Shown piece after piece: positions 10,598 to 23,000 of a DNA stretch of 64,000 nt. The notes below the pieces were generated by a model, which was not told where the DNA came from, did not search any database, and saw nothing but the letters and a program-made list of their open reading frames with translations. The DNA comes from Pseudoalteromonas luteoviolacea. GTDB lineage: Bacteria > Pseudomonadota > Gammaproteobacteria > Enterobacterales > Alteromonadaceae. The DNA is taken from positions 62,001 to 126,000 of the forward strand of contig NZ_JAGJEH010000013.1 in assembly GCF_018100925.1 (NCBI RefSeq). The letters are read 5' to 3'. Made by a program: the position numbers and the translations under genes. Every line of letters begins with the position of its first letter. Position 1 is the first letter of the stretch.

Positions 10598-13500
10598 CTA
10601 GCTGCCCAAGCCGAGTTTTTGCTGCAGCGCTTTGCGCTGCTCGGGCGATAATGTTGCCAGTTTTAATTGCGTCATGGCGATTTTTTCTAATTTTTGCGGA
10701 TTGCTATGCTGTGCGCTTAAAGCCGCTGCAAATTTCACTATGGTGGCATTATCAAACACCAAGGTCGGCTCAACATCCATCAGCAGCTGCTGCTTGATGC
10801 GCGTCACCAGTTTAATGGCCGCCAGAGAATGACCGCCAAGGTCAAAGAAACTTGCATCACAACTGACTTTGTCCACTTCAAGAATGTTTGCCAGCGCATC
10901 CGCTAACCATGTTTCTAATTGCGAGTTGGGCGCAACGTAGTGGCGAGTTTGTAATTTTGCAACGTCTGGCAGCTGACTGCGATCAACTTTGCCATTCGCC
11001 AGCAGTGGCAACTGTTCAAGCGCCACAAAAAACTGTGGCACCATGGCTTCAGGTAACTGTTCACGCAAACTGGTTTGAAGGTATTGATTCACATCACCAG
11101 TCAATAAGCCTAAGGCTGCCTCGCCTTGATAGCTGAATCCTGTCAGATAAGCCACTAACGCGGTTTGACCAGCCACTTTATGGGCAGTGACATAACAGCC
11201 TACCGAAGTAAGGCAGCGGCTCACAGCAGCGGCAACGTCATTGGGCTCAACACGGAAACCGCGAATTTGCACCTGATCATCCTTACGGCCAGATAAGCTT
11301 ATGCTGCCATCCGGCATATATCTGGCAACGTCACCTGTAGGATAAAGACGCGGTGCCCACGAACTGTCAGTAATAAAGCCTTCGTGCTCCCCTTTACCAA
11401 GATAACCACGGGCCAACTGTGTGCCCGCAATATGTAACTCACCTTGCTCACCCATGGCACAAAGCGCGCCTTGCTCGTTCAGAATGTAAATCGAGGTACC
11501 GGAAAACGCCTTGCTCAACTTGGCGACAGTGCCAGCAAAGCTGGTTAAGTCATGATATTGGTGAGACAACACACCGACGGTCGCCTCCGTTGGGCCATAG
11601 TGATTATAGATTTCTGTGCTTGGGCTAAGTTGATGAATTTTTTGTAGTAAAGTCGGCGCACTCGCCTCTCCACCCAAAACTAATTTTTGCGGCAGTGCTT
11701 TGGGCTCAGCTTCCAATAACGCTTGCAAATGTGAAGGCACAATTTTCACCACCTCAACCTGATGCGCCGTGACAAATTGCGCAAAGGCCTGTCCTTCTCT
11801 GACCGCTTGCTCAGGCGCAACGATGAGGCTGCCCCCATTATAAAAAGCGTTAAACAAACAGGTGTTACCAATGTCCGCCGCCACGGTTGAAGTCAAGCCA
11901 TAACGCTCAGCCCCCAAATTAAGTGCCTCACTGGAGCCAAAGCAATAATGGGCCAATTGGCCATGCTCAATCACCACGCCTTTGGGGGTGCCCGTAGAGC
12001 CTGAAGTAAACAACACATAGGCTGCTTGCTGGGCATTAGGTAAAGCAATGGTGTCCACGGTAGTAAGTTGTTCAGCTTCACTGAGTAGCGCCGCTAAACC
12101 TAAAGCATGGTCATTGCTTTGCTCGCTAATATGGCACGAGGCGCCCGCCGCAGAGATGATCTGTGCTTGGCGTGCTTCGGGCCAGACCGGATCAACCGGA
12201 CAGTATGCCGCACCCAAACGTTGAATGGCTAAAATCACCAAAACTTGCTCAAAGCTGCGGGGTAAAGCCACTGTGACGATGTCATTACTGACTACGCCTT
12301 TATTTTTCAGTACCTGAGCAATGCGCAGCAAACGGTTATCTAATGCAGCGTAATCAAGGCTTTGCTGCCCATCGGTCAGTGCCAACACATCATTTTGCTG
12401 CGCAAACTGCGAGATTTTCTCAAATAGCAAAGGCACATCAGTGGCAGGGCGATTGATTCCCAAGTAGCGCTGCTGTTCTTGTTCAGTGGCAATTTGCAGT
12501 GCACCAACTGGCGTGTGAAGCTGGCTATCCAATTGCATTAGTAGCTGCTTATATTGCGCGAGCAATGTCTGAACAGCATCACCACTGTAAGCTTGGCTAT
12601 CATAACGCAGTGTTAACACCGCCTCATCTTCTTGCAGCACACACATCAAATGCAGCTCACTGCCATCATCTAAGCGCAGTAGCTGGCCCTGCACCTCTCC
12701 ATGCCACACCTGCATCAGACAGCTCGGCGCAGTGTTTATGCCATATTCGGCGAGGCCAGCAAAGGACTCAGCCCATTCAACATGCTGCTCATTTTGAAAG
12801 TCGAAGTGAGTCAACCAAGCACTGAGCGTTTGTGTCGGGTTCACTTCAATGGCCAGCGGTAAATGCAATTGATACACACCCAGGGTACCCTCAAGCTCTT
12901 CGCTGATCTGTCTGGCATCGTAACCAAGACCAGCGACAAAGCCCTTATTTTGACTGATCCTAGCGAGCAATAACCACCACGTCGCCTGCAATATGACATC
13001 AGCGTCCAATTCAAGTTGCTCGGCCAAGTTATCAATGCGCTGCAATAACGATGAGTCCAAAGTGTACGTCTGACTTTGCTGGGCCTGCCTATCACTGACT
13101 TCTGGCGCTTTGCGGTAAGGCAAGTGAAAATGTTTATCTAACGGTTGTAATTTGCTGCCCACTTGCTGCCAATAAGCCGCCCCTTGAGCCGCCTCTGGCA
13201 CAGAGTTTGTATCTTGCACCCAAGCTAAAAAATCAGGATATTGGACAACATCGCCATCACATTCAACACCATGCAGTAATGCATCAATATATTCGTAAAC
13301 ACTGGCAATATCTAATACCAGCGCATTGGCATGTACCAATAAGTAGGATTGCTGATTAACATCGAACTGACTCAATTGAATATTGAGCCCCTGTGCTGCA
13401 TTCAAAGACACCGGGATCAGCTTTGCATGTTCAACAGCCGATAAATCCGCAGCGCAGTCTACAACCTCACAAGAGGGCGAAACAGATTCGACAGGCATCT

Positions 13501-13774
13501 GATGTATCTCGCCTTGCCCCTCGATTTGAACAAATGCAAACTGTAATACCAGCTGTTGCTCGGCAATTGCTCTCGCTCGCTGACTTAATACTGACACGTT
13601 TAATTCTGACGCAATCGGTACCAATACACTATGCATCGCTGGTGTACTGTTCTCATGTGTTGATAGATGTTGTTTTTGTTGAACACTCAGGCCTAGGCCC
13701 TGCGGATATGCATCAATATACTTTTGCATCATGCCAAATGTCTCTTGCAGTAAAGTTGGAGCCATTTGGCACAC
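10598..13774 (-). CDS. NRPS module: interface-A(Asp)-T
   Basis: 1,058 residues. The N-terminal domain (about 1-430) is condensation-like, but the HHxxxDG site reads NALVLDI (150-156), so both histidines are absent. It is a paralogue of the N-terminus of the terminal module and fits the interface-domain class that is thought to present carrier-bound Asp to a beta-hydroxylase. The A domain has TSGSTGTPKG, the unusual TVAADIGNTCLF in place of the standard FDxS region, and pocket residues D-I-T-K-V-G-H-V-G-K, an Asp code. It ends in a carrier (GGHS) and a basic tail (QRKALQQKLGLGS). No condensation or release domain is present. The upstream 4,054-residue protein ends in a free C domain that would act here. 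Start: GTG at 13774 (GGA nine bases upstream) or the in-frame ATG at 13765. Confidence 0.88.
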   Translation of the reverse strand: MCQMAPTLLQETFGMMQKYIDAYPQGLGLSVQQKQHLSTHENSTPAMHSVLVPIASELNVSVLSQRARAIAEQQLVLQFAFVQIEGQGEIHQMPVESVSPSCEVVDCAADLSAVEHAKLIPVSLNAAQGLNIQLSQFDVNQQSYLLVHANALVLDIASVYEYIDALLHGVECDGDVVQYPDFLAWVQDTNSVPEAAQGAAYWQQVGSKLQPLDKHFHLPYRKAPEVSDRQAQQSQTYTLDSSLLQRIDNLAEQLELDADVILQATWWLLLARISQNKGFVAGLGYDARQISEELEGTLGVYQLHLPLAIEVNPTQTLSAWLTHFDFQNEQHVEWAESFAGLAEYGINTAPSCLMQVWHGEVQGQLLRLDDGSELHLMCVLQEDEAVLTLRYDSQAYSGDAVQTLLAQYKQLLMQLDSQLHTPVGALQIATEQEQQRYLGINRPATDVPLLFEKISQFAQQNDVLALTDGQQSLDYAALDNRLLRIAQVLKNKGVVSNDIVTVALPRSFEQVLVILAIQRLGAAYCPVDPVWPEARQAQIISAAGASCHISEQSNDHALGLAALLSEAEQLTTVDTIALPNAQQAAYVLFTSGSTGTPKGVVIEHGQLAHYCFGSSEALNLGAERYGLTSTVAADIGNTCLFNAFYNGGSLIVAPEQAVREGQAFAQFVTAHQVEVVKIVPSHLQALLEAEPKALPQKLVLGGEASAPTLLQKIHQLSPSTEIYNHYGPTEATVGVLSHQYHDLTSFAGTVAKLSKAFSGTSIYILNEQGALCAMGEQGELHIAGTQLARGYLGKGEHEGFITDSSWAPRLYPTGDVARYMPDGSISLSGRKDDQVQIRGFRVEPNDVAAAVSRCLTSVGCYVTAHKVAGQTALVAYLTGFSYQGEAALGLLTGDVNQYLQTSLREQLPEAMVPQFFVALEQLPLLANGKVDRSQLPDVAKLQTRHYVAPNSQLETWLADALANILEVDKVSCDASFFDLGGHSLAAIKLVTRIKQQLLMDVEPTLVFDNATIVKFAAALSAQHSNPQKLEKIAMTQLKLATLSPEQRKALQQKLGLGS

Positions 13775-14010
13775 AGGGTTGTATCCAAACAGCCCATTAT
13801 GAATTAACCAATAATGTGCTTACCCTAGGTGTTTTCAGCCAATCATGTTGGCAGACTCAGTACTCATAACAGTACATTGCAATAGGCATTGTTTGCCCAC
13901 AATCTAGGGATGTCTTTTAATGACGAGCAAAATAGGATTTTTTTTAAGGAAAACACGCAATATTACGCCTTTACCTGCCCAAGAGATGGTATAAGGCTAG
14001 TAAGAAGATG

Positions 14011-14043
14011 AAAAAGCCAAGTTCATCATGTGATCTTGGCTTT
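14011..14043 (-). terminator. Terminator-like hairpin after the 4,054-residue NRPS gene
   Basis: Stem AAAGCCAAG (14013-14021) / CTTGGCTTT (14035-14043), followed on the minus strand by TTTTTC. It starts 18 bases beyond the stop codon. The remaining gap to the next gene (13775-14010) shows no clear Fur box or sigma-70 promoter that I can recognise. Confidence 0.75.
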
Positions 14044-14061
14044 GGGTTTAAATAAATAAGC

Positions 14062-17000
14062 TTACTTTTTCAATTTACCAAACTTGGCAGACTTGCGTTT
14101 TTTAGCGCCGCTACTGCGTTTAGGCCTAGGTAAGGCTTGCTCAGGATTGGCTGCCAAAGTATCCAACAAACTCAACCACTGAGTGACCAAGGTCGCCATT
14201 CTGTCTTTCAGGTAGAGATCTGTTTTAAATACCAGATTACCACTAAACCCAGTTTCACTCGGCTCAATGAAGATGCCTGAGTCAAACTTACTGCTCACTT
14301 CACCACTTGGCAGCTCAGTGATCTCCATGCCTTCAACAGGCCAGCGTGGCTGTGGTGTATTTTGCATTACAAATAACTGCTGGAAGATTGGCGAAGTGCC
14401 CGCTTGGCGCGGCGTATCCACCAATTGCATGATCCGCTCAAGCGTCAGTAGCTGGTTATCTTGCAGTGCTAAAAATTGCTGCTGAACCTGCTTTGCCAAA
14501 CTGATAAGACTATCATCTGCACTGACTTTTACGCGCAGTGGCATCACCTTAATGAAATAGCCAATTAATGGCTCCAGCGAGAGTGTTCCTCGACCTGCCA
14601 TCGGCGTGCCAACCACTAAGTCTTGCTGCCCCGTTTGCTGGCTCAAAAACGCCATATAACTGGCTTTTAATAAAGCAAATAAGGAAACCTGATGCGCCTC
14701 GCTCAATGCTTGCAATTGCGACGCTGTATCAGCTTGAATATCAAAACGTACCTGTTCGCCTTGGCTGCTTGGTTTCTCAGGGCGCGGGAAATGAAGCGGT
14801 AAAGTCGTGACCTGTGGTGCCGCCTCTAGCTGCTGCTGCCAGAATGTGTTGTTTTGAGCTCCTTCGTCGGATGCTAAACGGGCATTTTGCCAGTGGGCAT
14901 AATCCGCGTACTGCACTTCCAACGGCGCCATCGCTTCTGCCAAACTACTGTCACCTAGCTGCTCTGCATAAAATACACCGAGTTCTTGTACCAAGTTGGC
15001 AATTGACCATCCGTCACTGACAATGTGATGCATACTCACCAATAATTGATAGCTATCAGCCCCCACTTGCAGCACTTTTGCGCGCATCAATGGGGCTGTG
15101 CTTAAATCAAAGTACAGCTGCTCAAAGTCACGGCGAATTTGCATCGCCATTTGCTCACATTCAACCTGCTCAACAGCAATAGAGAAGTGTACATTTTCAA
15201 GCACTTCACTGCGCGGCTCGCCCTCAACATTCACAAAGCGAGTACGCAGCACTTCATGGCGAGCAAGTAGCTGGTTAAATGCCAGCTCAAGAGCCTGAAT
15301 GTCTAGTTTACCACTTAGAGATACGCCCCCCGCGATGTTATACGCCGCTTTATCCGCAGCATCACTCATTCTATCCGTCAGCCACAAGCTTTGCTGCGCC
15401 GCTGACACCGGCATTAGCTGTGTTCGCTCGACCGGCACTAGTGCTAAACGCGCTGACCCCTGCTCAGACTGCGAAGTCAACTGGGCTAAAGTCGCCAAAT
15501 CCGGTGCATTGAAAATATCTTTAACTTCAATGCCGTAATCACCTAATTGGTTAATTCTAGGCACCAAACGCAGTGCACTGATGGAGTCTCCTCCCAATGC
15601 GAAGAAGTTATCGTGTCGACTCACTTGCGGGGCATTTAACAGTGATTGCCAAATCTGTGCTACCTGCTGCTCAAGGCCCGCATGTGGCGGCACAAATGCA
15701 CCTTGCTCCGAGGTAAGTGTAAGTGTCGGTAAGCGTTTACGATCCACCTTACCATTTTGATTAAGCGGCAACTGCGCCACAATTTCAATGGCTTGCGGGA
15801 TCATATATTCAGGTAGCCGCTCGCGTAGCGCAACTTGCAGCGCACTGCCTGTCAGCTTATCACTGACTGCAAATGCCACTAACACTGGTTGCTCCTGCGG
15901 GGTTTGCACCAAAACAACCGCCTGTGCCACCCCATCGAGCGCGCTGAGCTGCGCCTCAATTTCACCTAACTCAATGCGGTGACCACGAATTTTAATCTGA
16001 TCGTCAACACGGCCTAAGTATTCCAGCTGTGCCTGCGCATTCCAGCGCACTAAATCACCCGTGCGATACAGTCGCGTGCCATTGTCACTAAACGGGTCCG
16101 CCACAAATCGTTCGGCGGTTAAATCAGCTTGCTGCACATAGCCTTCAGCTAAACAACTGCCGCCAATATACAGCTCACCCACTGCACCGTGTGGCAACAA
16201 ATTCAGGTCATTATCTAGCACATACACGTTTCGATTGCCGACCGGCTTGCCGATCGGAACGTAGCGACCATCAACAGAAGACTTGGCATCACCCATCCAC
16301 AACGTTGGTGTCACCACGGCTTCGGTTGGGCCATAGGCATTAACAAACTGCGCTTGTGGCAAGCTTTGCTGAGCCAGCTTAAAGTCACCTTGATGCCAGC
16401 CTTCACCACCGACAATACATAGGCGCACTGAGTCCAACTTTGACACATGACGTAAGTACGCAGGCGGTAAGTCCACTACGGTGACTTGTTCAGCCTCAAC
16501 GAATTCGACGAGTACATCTGGGCCCATAGATTTAGGGTCCACCACACTCAACTGTGCACCACTTTGCAATGGCATTAACAACTGCTCCAGCGCCGCATCA
16601 AAGCCCATTGAGGCGAATAGCAAAGCATGATCGCCTACTTGATAGTGATAATACTGCTGCATGGCATAGCAATGATCTGCCAGAGCCTGATGAGATACAG
16701 CGACCCCTTTTGGTAACCCCGTCGAACCCGACGTGAAAATCATATAGGCCGTTTGCTGCGGTAAAATAGTGTTGCTGAGTGCCGTTGTCGGATAAGCGCT
16801 GAGCTTAGACTCATCCAATGTATGGGTAGGCACACCCATTAGCTCACTGGAAATATCATCACTCAGCAATAAACCAGCGCCACTTTGCTGTGCAATATAT
16901 TGCTGACGCTCAAGCGGCAAACTTGGGTCAATCGGCACGTATGTCGCACCGGATTTCAGCACAGCCAAAGCTGCAATCACCATGTCAATGCCACGCGCAA

Positions 17001-20000
17001 AACGTACCGCCACAACCGGATGAGACTGTGCACACAGATAATGTGCCAAACGGTTACTACGCGCTGCGAGCTGCTGATAACTCAATGCCGTATCGGCAAA
17101 TTTCAGTGCGATATTGTGCGGGTATTGATTTGTCATCGTGCTTAATTGCGACGTGACCAAATTTGCCGCCGTATACACTTGCCCCTGACTCAGAGCATGC
17201 AACTGCACTTGCTGTACTTCTGGGAGTAACACGAGATCGGCAATGCGCTGTGATTGCCTATCGACTAACGCAGACAATACCGAATTAAGCGCACAGGCTA
17301 ATTCGGCTCTGCGCGCCGGGCTAAAGCGCTCTTTGGCAAATTCAAACTCAATATCGGTGAGCCCTTCGCTGTTTTCATAACAGTTTAGCACCAATTCAAA
17401 CTGCGCTTCGCTGGCAGCAATCAATACTGGACTCACATCTAACTGAGGCAGCGCAAGCAGCGCCTCACCATCGACGCGTTGATGGTTGATCATCACTTGG
17501 AACAAAGGCTGTTCTAGGTCACGGTCTAAATCAAGGCTATCTAATAGTTGCTCAAATGGTAAATCTTGATGCGCTTGTGCGCCCAATAACTGTGTTTTCA
17601 CCTGCTCAAGTGCATCACTCAATAACACATCGCCTGAGAGGTGCGTGGTGATCACTTGGGTATTCACAAAGAAACCAACTAGAGATTCAGTCCCCGCTTT
17701 ATGGCGGTTGGCAATTGGCATACCCACTCGAATGGTTGATTGCCCACTGTAGCGATGCAACAATACCTTCAGTGCCGTCATTAATACATTAAACAAACTG
17801 GTGTTGTTAGCTTTAGCATAGTCAGCCAAAGCTACTTTTAACGCATCATCTAACTGAATTTGCTCAGTAACAGCTTGATAGCTACTTTGTTGCGTCGAAA
17901 CATCGCTTGGCAGACACAACGCAGATAAATCATCACCAATGACGCTATGCCAATAGCTGAGCTGTTCAGCTTTAACCTCATCATTTAACCAAGCCCGCTG
18001 CCACTGTGCATAATCGCTGTAGCGCACGCTCGCAGTGTCGATAGATAACACCTTACCAGATAGCGCATCGCGATATGCCTGTGCAAAATCGTCGATGATG
18101 ATCTGTAGTGACCACGCATCAGAGATAATGTGGTGCATCACAACCACGAGTTCATGCTGTGTATCACTGTGCTTAATAAGGCCAACTCTGAACAGGTTGC
18201 CTTGGGTCAACACAAATGGCTGTGCCACGAAATCCGCACGCCATGCAGTACTGTCCGCGTCATTGGACGCATCAAACTCATGATATGCACATTGACCAAT
18301 CGGTGCGATAAACTGTGATACCTGCGCATCTTTATCTTCGACATACACAGTGCGCAGCGCATCATGGCGATTGCTGACAAAGTCCAACGCACTTTGTAGT
18401 GCCTCTGAATTGAGTATCCCTTGCAACATCAAGCCGCCTTTTATGTGATACGCACTGCTCTGTGGTGATAGCTTCCACAAGAACCACTGACGCTGCTCGG
18501 CAAACGACAGCCCAGAGTACCTCTGTGTCTGACGCAGTAGCGCCGGCTTGGTACTGTTCTCATTGTCATCAATCAAAGCCGCTAATTGGGCAAGACTGCC
18601 CGTACTCAGTAGCTGAGGGAGTTCAAAATTAAGTCCTGATTGGTTACCTTGGCTAGCCACGCTCAGTGCTTTGATAGAATCTCCGCCTAATGCAAAGAAA
18701 TTATCATCACGACCCACTTGCTCCGCAGCTAATACTGACTGCCAAATAGCAGCTAAGCGTGACTCGGTCTCTGTCTGTGGGGCGGCATACCTCTGGGTTT
18801 TCTGCCAGTGCGGCGCCGGCAATGCTTTTCTATCTATTTTGCCATTGCTGTTGTGCGGCATTTCATCCAACGTCATCACCAGTGCTGGTACCATGTAGTC
18901 AGGTAGCCACTGGGCAATGGTCGTTTTAATAATTTCACTCTCTAGCGCTTTACCAGACACATAGCCTACTAGCTGTGTTGTGCCCGTGCTGTTGTCATCA
19001 ACGACAACCGCTTCACTGACCCCTTCACAGCGATACAGCTGGGCTTCAATGTCGCCCAACTCAATGCGGTAACCGCGGATCTTCACTTGATGATCAGTAC
19101 GGCCTAGATATTCTAGTTCACCTTGATGATTCCAACGCACCAAATCGCCAGTACGATATAAACGGCTGCCATCATCTGCAAACGGGTTTGCCACAAAACG
19201 CTCAGCGCTGAGTTCAGGGCGAGATAAATAACCACGGGCAAGGCCGAGACCGGCAATGTACAGCTCACCAGCCACCTGTTGTGGACACAGGTTTAATTGG
19301 TTATCCAGCACATAAAGTTGAGTATTTAAAGTGGCATCACCTAAATACACTGGGGTCTGTGTCACTTGATAGCAACTTGACCAAATGGTGGTTTCCGTCG
19401 GTCCGTACATGTTCCAAAGTGTGACCCCCGTTGCCGCCACGTCATTGACCAACTCTGCAGGCAAGGCTTCACCGCCACACAAGGCCAATTTGCCTGACAC
19501 ATGAGTTAATAAATTAAGCTCTAACAAGCTGCGCCAACCTGCTGGGGTGGCTTGTATTAAGTCTTGCTCGGCCAATAACGCAGAGCTCAGCGTCGAGGCA
19601 TTTTGTGCCACAGTGACCGTACCACCACTTATCAGTGGTAGATAAATTTCCAGCCCAGAGATATCAAATGACAATGAGGTTAATGCCAATGCATTGAGGG
19701 CGCTATCTAAGCCCAATTGCTGCTGCATGCCCAACAAGAAATTAATCAGGTTCCCGTGACTAATTGCCACACCTTTTGGTAAACCTGTGGAACCTGAGGT
19801 ATAGAGAGTGTATACCAGTTGATGGTGATGACGCTGCACATCGAGGTTGCCATTGTCATATGATGCCAGTGGCAGATCCGCGATGTTTAAACAGGTCACA
19901 TCATCAGCAAAGAATACCTCTGTATTAGTAATTGCAAACTTAGCGCCACTGTGCTGGCAGATATAATCGCGGCGCTCTTCTGGCAGCTCCACCGCGATTG

Positions 20001-23000
20001 GCACATACACACCACCTGCTTTGCCTACCGCTAGTATCGCGACAATCATCTCAATACCACGGGTCATGCTGACAGCCACAGGCATTTCAGTGCTCAGCCC
20101 TGCGGCGATTAACACCTGCGCCAATTGATTTGCTCGACCATTCAGTGCGTCATAGCTGAGCTGCTGACCTTGCTCATTTTGTACCGCAATTGCCTGAGGA
20201 GTTTGCTTTGCCTGCGCTTCAAACATTGCCAATGCATCGCTGCTAGGCAGGGGTTGTATTGAGCCAACACCGAGTTGCTTCACCTCAGTTTGAGTGGCGT
20301 CATCGAGCAATTGAATGTGCCCAAGAGGTTGTTCAACTTGCGTTTGCAGTGCCTCAAGTAGGCGCGCCAAATTGCTCGCAAGATGCACCACAAACTCAGC
20401 GCTTAAACGCCAACCTTGGTAAGCAAAGTTAATCGTCAGCCCTTGAGCCGTTTCTACAAATACTGTCAGTGGATAATTGGTTTCTTCGCGGTTCTCAACC
20501 AGAGAAAACTCTGTCCCACCTAGCTTATTGGCACCTAATGTCTCTGAAATTGGATAGTTTTCAAAAATTAATAAGCTGTCAAACAGGCCTTGCTGATCAA
20601 AGCTCACTTGTCCGTCAGCCAGTTTTTGAATTTGATACAAAGGTGTATGCTCAAATTCGCGGCTTTGCATACTGTCTTGTTGGCGGGCTTTGAGCCAGTG
20701 TCCAACAAGCTGTTCATTGTCCAGTGTGCTGATCACTGGCAGGGTATTGATAAATAACCCCACCGTGCTGTCACTGCCCGCAAGATCGGCCGGTCGACCT
20801 GATGTCGTCGCACCAAAACACACCGATGATTTATTCAACATACGACCCAATAACAGTGACCACGCGCCCTGCAGTACGGTGTTGACAGTGATCTGCTGTT
20901 GCTGTGCAAAACGCTGTAATTGCGCCGCTTGCTGCTCATCAAGCTGTAATGTGTGCTGCGCATAACCTAGGTTGCTATCCAATGCATCACGATTTTGCAG
21001 TTCACTCAGATAAGAGGCGTCGTTTAACTGTGCGAGTCTAGTCTGCCAATAATCATCACCCGCCGCGTCATCTTGCTTGGCAAGATATGCAAGATAATCT
21101 TGATACTGGCCCCCAGGCTGTGGCAAGGCTTGGCCTTGATATGCCATCATGACTTCAGCCAACACCGCGGTGCTACTCCAGCCATCGAGCAGCATATGGT
21201 GATAGGTCCAAATAAAGTGATGCTGCTGTGGCCCTTGCTGAACTAGAGTGAACGACATTAAGCCCACTTCTTCGGTCACCGCAAAGCCTTGCTCTAAAAT
21301 TGAATGAGCCAATGGCGCTGTCGACTTTGTCGGCTCTGACTGCCAATCCAGCTCATTAAAGGCAATTTGATGGCCCGCCACCACGTATTGTAACTGTTGC
21401 GATGTGGTGGAAATAAACCCAGTGCGCAGCGCATCATGTCTATCTACCACTTGCTGCCATGCCGCTTTAAAGCGCGTGACATCAAGACCACTGATATCCA
21501 GTCGCAACTGATTTAAATACGCGGCACTTTGCTCAACCATCGAGTGGAACATCATGCCCTGCTGCATGGCTGAGAGCGGATAAATGCTGGACACGGTTTG
21601 CTGTGCAATAGGCAGCGCATCTAGCTCTGTTTGGCTCAAGGATAACAGCGGTACATCCGCTGGAGTCAAGCGTGCATTGGCGTCGCAGCAGTGCGCAATC
21701 ACCTGTGTCAACGCCTGCTTGAGGCGCTGGGCAAACTCCGCCATATCAGACTGTTCTAAACAGGCACCACTGTACGTGATGGCCATGTTCAGCACCCCCT
21801 TTTGGATTGCGCCATTGATAGCGATATCCGAACTGAGTGGGTTTTGCGCGGCAATGCTGCTGCCGACGCCATCTGTGCTCATTTGCCAATCCGCCAATTG
21901 CCCATGTGAATTGGCATCAAGCTGGCCTAAATAGTTAAATTCGATTTGTGGCTTGCGCGCAATGTGCAGTGCTTGTTGCTGTGCATCGCTGCCATAATAT
22001 TTGAACGCACCATAGCCAATGCCTTTGTTTGGCATGGCACGTAAACGCTCTTTGGCGGCAATAATGGTGTCTGCAATTTCATGGTGGTTGGTCAATTTCA
22101 CCGGATATAGTGCGGTGAACCACCCCAAGGTACGGCTTAAATCAAGCTGAGATTGCCACGGTTCACGGCCGTGGCCTTCTAAAAAGACCTGTGCTTCGTT
22201 GCTGCCGGTCCATTGTTTAAGGGCCACACTTAATGACGCCAACAATAATTCGTCAATATGCGTGCGATATGGACGCTGCGCCTGTGATAATAACGCTTGG
22301 GTTTGCTCTTCACTCAATGCCACTTGAATGGTTTGGGCACTGTGCATGGTGTCATCGCCTTCAGCGACAAAGTTTGGCAATGCAAGCGCATCGCTGTGCT
22401 GGTTTTGCCAAAGTTCAAATTCACTGTCGTGGCTGCTTGGATAAGCTTGGATCTGCTGCGCCCAATATTGATAACTATGGCTCTTTAATGGCAGCGCAAT
22501 CGACTTGCCAGCAGCCACCTGCTCCATGCCTTGCAGCAAGTCATCGACTAAAATTCGCCACGATACACCATCAATGACTAGGTGATGAGCAATTAAAATC
22601 AATGCCTGACGACTCTCACTGTGGACATACAGCACCCGTAGTGAGTCGGCGCGCTGAATGTTTAAACTGCTTTGGGCCTGCTCTGCAGCATTTGCTAAGT
22701 ACGCGTCAAATGCTTCGTCGGTGGTGGTTTGATACCACACCACTTCACGATAATCAGCTTCGTCATAGTCGCGATATGTCTGCTGCCACGTCCCTTGATG
22801 TTGATATTGCAAACGCAAGCTATCGTGATGTTTTATCAAAGCTTGTACACTCTCATTGAGTGCAGCCAAGGTAATTGGCGCAGGCGGTATCAAACGGATT
22901 GCTTGGTTCCAGTGATTAACATTGCTTGGCTGTCTTGCAAAGTAGGCCTGCTGAATGGGCAGCAGTGGTACCGCACCACTGACCATTTGCGGGATTTTAT

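Noticed and set aside
10598..13774. N-terminal domain as an active condensation domain
   Set aside because: Both catalytic-motif histidines are missing; the site reads NALVLDI.
13775..14010. Fur box or strong promoter in the gap before the first Asp module
   Set aside because: No match to the Fur consensus or a well-spaced -35/-10 pair could be found by eye.
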